Positions 59,361-64,000 of a stretch of DNA of 64,000 nucleotides are shown piece after piece. Positions within the stretch are counted from its first letter, which is position 1. Every line of letters begins with the position of its first letter. The stretch comes from Parasponia andersonii (Eukaryota > Streptophyta > Magnoliopsida > Rosales > Cannabaceae), in NCBI GenBank assembly GCA_002914805.1, contig JXTB01000572.1, forward strand, positions 111,240 to 175,239, in the 5' to 3' direction. Under the pieces are notes generated by a model. It did no database searches, had not been told where the DNA came from, and saw only the letters and a program-made list of their open reading frames with translations. A program made the position numbers and the translations under genes.

Positions 59361-60529
59361 TGTCAACAGATTTATAAGATCACTCACAATGGATTTGTAT
59401 AGGTCAAAAATCCAATTTTGGAAACTTTTTTGTACTTGCATCCTTTGATTTAATTTTCCTTATTAAACATTTCTAGGAGGACAATAGGATTATTCCTGAT
59501 GGATTTTCATGACTAGCTGGACTAAATTATTTGAGATATTTTATCTCGTCTTTCCTTTGATTAAGTTTCCAATTTTAACTTGATTCTTGCTATTTATTGC
59601 CTCAAATCATGGATAATGATTATTAACAGGTATATAAGTAGAATTATGGTTATATTTTGTCCATTATAGTGTATATAATAATCGTATTAAATTAACGTAA
59701 TTAATTTTATGAGGTACTGGGATAATCTGGCAAAATTTGTTGCAACAAACTACCTACTTAAGGTTGATTGACTCTAATTAATTGTGAAATCAATCCTTGT
59801 CTCTAAGGAAAGTTTTTGTAGGTATAAAAGAGTGATTTTAGCAAATTAAGAAGAGCCAAAATCGTAGAGAACTTCTCTCAATGTACTTAAATACTTTTCC
59901 AGGACAATCTTTCAAATAAGGAATGACAACAGATTTTGTGGCAAATCATTCTTTTCTCATTTTTGGTCTATTCACATCAAGGGAGTATGAGATTGAGGTT
60001 GAAAATTCATTTATAATAGCTCAACAAGTCCAAGGGATTTGTGTGCATTTCGTTTGAGAGAAAATAGTCTTTGAGAGAGATTTTATGTAAGGCATAGTGT
60101 TTATTCTATTGCCATTCTGAAATTTAGAGAGCTAGTGAATTTTCTAGGTTTTTTTGTTGAGTACCTTTATTCTTTTGGAGGAAGAGCATTTCATCTTCGG
60201 TAGTAGATAGATCCCGACCAATAAAGAGAGTTCACACGTGAAGGATCAACGAGACGAGCAGATCTTACTACGAAGTTGTTACAACACATTGTGACAATTG
60301 AGAGGAAGGAATCTTTAATTGTATTAGTCAATTGGTATTTGTAATCTTTATAGTTTACTAATTTGTCTAATCTTTGAGTATGGTTCTGTGAAATAGGAGA
60401 GGTCCGAATCACATTAAAAACGTCTAGTATTCATTCTTTATTTTCTTGTTCTTATTGTAACACATGCCCTCGTTGTTGCAATAACTTTTTATGTACGTAT
60501 TACAATATAATTAATTAATTAATTATTTA
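59361..60529 (+). repeat. Third LTR copy of the J family, 5' truncated
   Basis: Starts at 'tgtcaacagatttataagatc', equivalent to about base 125 of the LTR, and runs to its 3' end near 60529 ('cgtattacaatataatt...'). Same orientation as J. It has lost the TGTTAGG start. Confidence 0.82.
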
Positions 60530-61644
60530 GTAATACCTAAAGTAGATCTTTCACGTATAATTACCGCGCAAAAGCGATATTTTTTTGGGTTATTGTAGTT
60601 AAATTGTCAAAGCGGGGTTTTTGGAAATATCCTTTTCTAGTTAATTGATGGGCCTGATATCATATGGGAGCATCGAAATATGCGTTAGAATACAATTTTT
60701 TCTTTTCCTTCCGAAGTAAAACCATTGAGAAATGGAACAGCTGCTCCAAAGTTTCTGGTCATCCTAAGATATAGTTAAATATGTTGTCAATACTAATATC
60801 CCTATTTTGGTTTTGTTGTTCCAACTTTTTACTACATAAAAGGGAAAGATTCCAATAACAAGGGTCCTCTATCAAACGATGGCAGATCAATGGAAAACCT
60901 ACACATCCATTTTCTTAATGAATAAAATGGTCAAAAGAAAGACAAATCAAGACCTAATTAGTTACCAAGTTAAAAAAGTCATACTTACAATATAATTCTT
61001 CTTTTTAGTTGGTTTCCTACGTTTTTTATTAATATATATATTGAAGAAAGAAAGATTCCATAAGCAGTGGTCCTATATATGAGATGCAATAACGAGACAA
61101 AAGTTATACACATGGCATTAGTTTTCTACGAAATGATAATAATAAAAAAATGAGTAGAAATGTAAAGATGAAGCAGACAAATCAAGAGCTAATTATGGAA
61201 CAAGTTGTCTCATGACCCCTCTTCATAGTTCCCATTTAGTGCCCCTTGACTTTAATTTCGTGGAAATCCCACGATATAAAATTGACTTCCAAATAATACA
61301 AATACAAACGTAATATACTGATATATATATATATGGAATATGACGCAACAAATTGAAACAAAAATAATAAAGCAGCATATTCACTGATTTGGAATAGTGT
61401 AATTCCATTTATGACCTTATTAGCATTTTTTCTTTTTGGAATTATCAATTTTGACTATCTTTAATATATGCCATAAAAAGAGGAACAACTTATAAATCAT
61501 TTCTAAAAATATAATTTTTATTATCACATTATTAAATGAATATTTTAGAGTTCCAAAAATATTCACAACCTGAACTTGGTTGAAAATTTTTGACCAAGTT
61601 AACAAGGTCAAAAATAGCAGAGATGACACTTAGAAAGGCACCCG

Positions 61645-61790
61645 ACTATATTCGATTGAAGTCGAAATTACTCGACAACATTCGACCGGGGTTGAAATTT
61701 TCTGGCCATTGATTGAAAACGATCGGATTAACGAAAAAAGACAGGCAAACAAGTTTGATTACGGTTGAAATTTTTTGACCCTAGTCAAGC
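61645..61790. repeat. Cluster of short 'gttgaaattttttgacc'-type repeats
   Basis: Strings of the form 'ttcgattgaagtcgaaatta', 'ttcgaccggggttgaaattt' and 'gattacggttgaaatttttt' recur at about 50-90-bp spacing. They may be subterminal repeats of a DNA transposon or an old tandem array. Confidence 0.4.
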
Positions 61791-63154
61791 GGAGGTACCG
61801 CTGCAAAGGTCAGGATCGGGACCGGTAGTGGTAGCTGAATTAGTTTGTAGTTTGTTAGAGAAATATTGTATCCAAATAATTTTATATATTCTTTTTAGGT
61901 AATTTATTCCTAAGGGGTCTCTATTAAACCCTTGTGATGAAAAATAGGACTCACTCATTAGTGTTTTTAAAACTAATTTCTATTGTCATGTCAAATACGT
62001 AATTTCAGAGTTCCGAAATATTCATTAAAAGGCATGACAATAAAAATCCTATTTTTATAAATAGTCTATTAGTTGTCTATCTTTTCATCATATGCATTAA
62101 AAAGAGAGTCAAAATTGATAATTTCTTTTTTTTTTCCGGTGAGAGATGGATATTTAAAACTCATTAGCTATTTGGCAAATCATAATGAACAAATTTAATT
62201 GTAGAATTACAAGAGAGTAACCTAATTATATATATTAAAATATATAGAAAATATTTATAAATAGTCATAGATGTAGTCTCATCATCAATCTTGCTCATAT
62301 TTTGATTAACACAAATTATATTTTAAATATTTTATTTTGGCTAAAACATGATTTATATTAGCTAAAATATAGACGGAATTATTCCTGTCCGAGGGACTAC
62401 ATCGTTGCCCTTTATATAGAGAAGAAAAAGATAGAATTATAGCTAACACAAAAGAAAGAGGCTAAATGGGTTTCGATCAATTGCACTTTTATGATATGGA
62501 TCTAATATTCAAAACTGTTCAAATTAAACCCTTGTTTAGTTAAAAATTTCAAGCACCATTACAACACCACCTAGTTAATTGAAACAAAGTTCAGACTATA
62601 TGAGCTGGATTACAAAGCAATCAAAACCATATGTAATTGACAGTATACGCTATCCTCAATAAAAAAAAATAACAAAATAATATTACGAAAATCAAGAAAA
62701 GATGACAAAATAATATTAAAAAAATAAATAAATGAAAAAAAAGGAAAAAGAAGAAAAAATAAATTGTGGTCCCTGCCTTAGCAAGAGTGCTTGTCTCTAC
62801 ACATGGCTTTATTAATCAACAAAAGACACCAAAAGACAGAAGAACTACCCAAAGGTAAAGACAAAGGGAAGGCACTCTTCAACTGATTCCACCAACCAGG
62901 CCAATTCATGCCCCCTTCTTTTTTCCAAAATAATACAACACTTTCTAATAATTATTATTTCCATTGAATATATAGCTGTAGCGACTCAGCGGCCGCCTTA
63001 AGCACATGCATATACGTAAACAACTGCTCCCCTTTTCATTACTAGCTATTCTTTGAATAAAAATTAAGATTTCAGAAAGTTGCAATTGTATTTTATTAGG
63101 TTATTATGTATAACATAAATCTTTTATTATTATTAGAATAAGACAACTGGGATA

Positions 63155-63183
63155 CACATGTGGCAATGCATGGAACGTGACGT
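63155..63183 (+). promoter_or_regulatory. E-box and ACGT-core motifs
   Basis: The palindrome CACATGTG (63155-63162) and 'aacgtgacgta' (63173-63183), which holds overlapping ACGTG and TGACGT cores bound by plant bZIP factors, lie about 0.8 kb before the possible start codon at 63984. Short motifs like these occur by chance; function is inference. Confidence 0.25.
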
Positions 63184-63840
63184 ATCTCATCTCATGAAAG
63201 AAATCTATACAAAAAGAAAAAAAAGCTAATCAATTATCAGATAATGTTATGTAGACTAGCATATTTTAAACAATTTAAAAGCTTATCCTACTGATCGTGT
63301 GAGTCTAACCCCTAAATTTTTATTTTTATTTTTTCTAGTGAAAATAGCTAGTATGAACAAAAGCTATATTAAAATTTTGGTTAGTGAAGACTTATAATGT
63401 CTTGTTACTTGTTCGTGGTAAATATATATGACCAAATCAAAGAGAGGTAAATGAGTTTGGTAAATGTTTAGGTATACGACTTTTCAATATTAATTTGGCA
63501 GCTAACTTTTAAGCTTTTGCTATTGTTCTTTCCAAAAATCACCCAAAAGTTTCTTTAATTTAAAAGTGAAAGCCCCTTTCTGTTTGACCAAACTTTTTAT
63601 GAAGTTCAATGTTGCTCCATCCTAGCCTCTAAAAGGGAAAGAGAAGAAAAAAATTGAAAGCAAATGTATAAACATAAGAAGAAGCCCTAGTACTTTTAAG
63701 CAACATATATTTTATGATTAGATTTAGGCTGATAATTTGAATTTTCTTAACATGATAAAAAGTTTCTGTGGTCCCCCAATATGTATGTTTTATTTCTAGT
63801 GTTCTATAATATTCTATTATACATATATGCAACTCTTTAA

Positions 63841-63857
63841 GAGAGAGAGAGAGAGAG
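63841..63857. repeat. (GA)n microsatellite upstream of a possible start codon
   Basis: About eight GA units, roughly 130 bp before the ATG at 63984. GA/CT runs are frequent in plant 5' untranslated regions. Confidence 0.9.
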
Positions 63858-63983
63858 GCAAAAGGGGGTCAGTGTCAATAGCTGTAAGAAGGGCCAAAAC
63901 CCACTAATAAATAATCTCTTATTCTCTCTGGCACAATACAGGGACATTAAGAAGAAAGGCATATTTATTCTTATATACATATA

Positions 63984-64000
63984 ATGGATAAAGGAGAAGC
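63984..64000 (+). CDS. Possible start of a host gene, cut by the window edge
   Basis: ATG at 63984 in a good plant context (A at -3, G at +4), giving MDKGEA before the window ends. Upstream are a TATA-like 'tatacatatat' (about 63818), a GA run and a purine-rich leader, with no in-frame stop between the ATG and the edge. Only five full codons are visible, so the protein cannot be named and the start may be chance. It is the only candidate host gene. Confidence 0.25.

Larger units (their letters stand above)
60530..63983. other. AT-rich flank, no recognised transposon or gene
   Basis: About 3.4 kb without protein motifs or LTR ends. It contains a local cluster of short related strings (61645-61790), a TA run (61322-61334) and poly-A/T tracts. 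The right third is less repetitive in appearance and carries promoter-like motifs, so it may be upstream DNA of a gene beyond the window. Confidence 0.45.

Noticed and set aside
1-64000. CRISPR arrays, operons, bacterial promoters or terminators
   Set aside because: No regularly spaced identical repeats and no prokaryotic gene layout; the sequence is plant nuclear repeat DNA.

Overview
The window looks like nuclear DNA of a flowering plant, probably a dicot: very AT-rich, with no operon-like gene packing, and filled with decayed LTR retrotransposons and CACTA-type DNA transposons. I see no intact host gene. The only hint of one is a possible start codon in good context about 17 bases before the right edge (63984), behind about 3.4 kb of sequence not assigned to any element.

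Layout. 1-3645: the 3' part of a long Ty3/gypsy LTR (A). 3671-20090: a Ty3/gypsy chromovirus-like element (B) with paired LTRs and a 5-bp target duplication (one mismatch). Its gag is interrupted at 6918-14348 by a second gypsy element (C) flanked by a perfect CTTTT duplication; C carries an inverted integrase segment. 20096-21734: AT-rich, featureless. 21735-26232: element D, with the primer-binding site and LTR style of the Tat/Athila group but no recognisable pol. 26233-30184: a small minus-strand LTR element (E), one LTR of which holds a 657-bp insertion (F) with heat-shock-element-like sequences just upstream of a TATA box. 30185-34045: a scrambled En/Spm (CACTA) transposon with transposase fragments and an embedded copia-LTR-like piece. 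34388-50313: a second member of the C family (C2), whose 5' LTR is split by a complete but internally deleted gypsy element H (35184-44328). 50314-51313: a 1.0-kb non-autonomous CACTA-like element with a CAT duplication. 51613-60529: a Ty1/copia (SIRE/Maximus-like) element J that lost reverse transcriptase and the integrase core, followed by an extra LTR copy. 60530-64000: no transposon recognised, with promoter-like motifs and simple repeats.

The genes do not work together as a system now; they are relics of several rounds of transposition. Every gag-pol copy is dead: frameshifts, stops (in B overwhelmingly TAG), lost catalytic residues (B RT FIDE for FIDD, C2 RT FIDG and protease DSR, J protease NSS for DSG) and large deletions. 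The nesting gives a relative order: B before C, C2 before H, D probably before E, E before F. Boundaries were set by comparing repeat copies by eye. No alignment or database search was run, so family names rest on recognised protein motifs and primer-binding sites.
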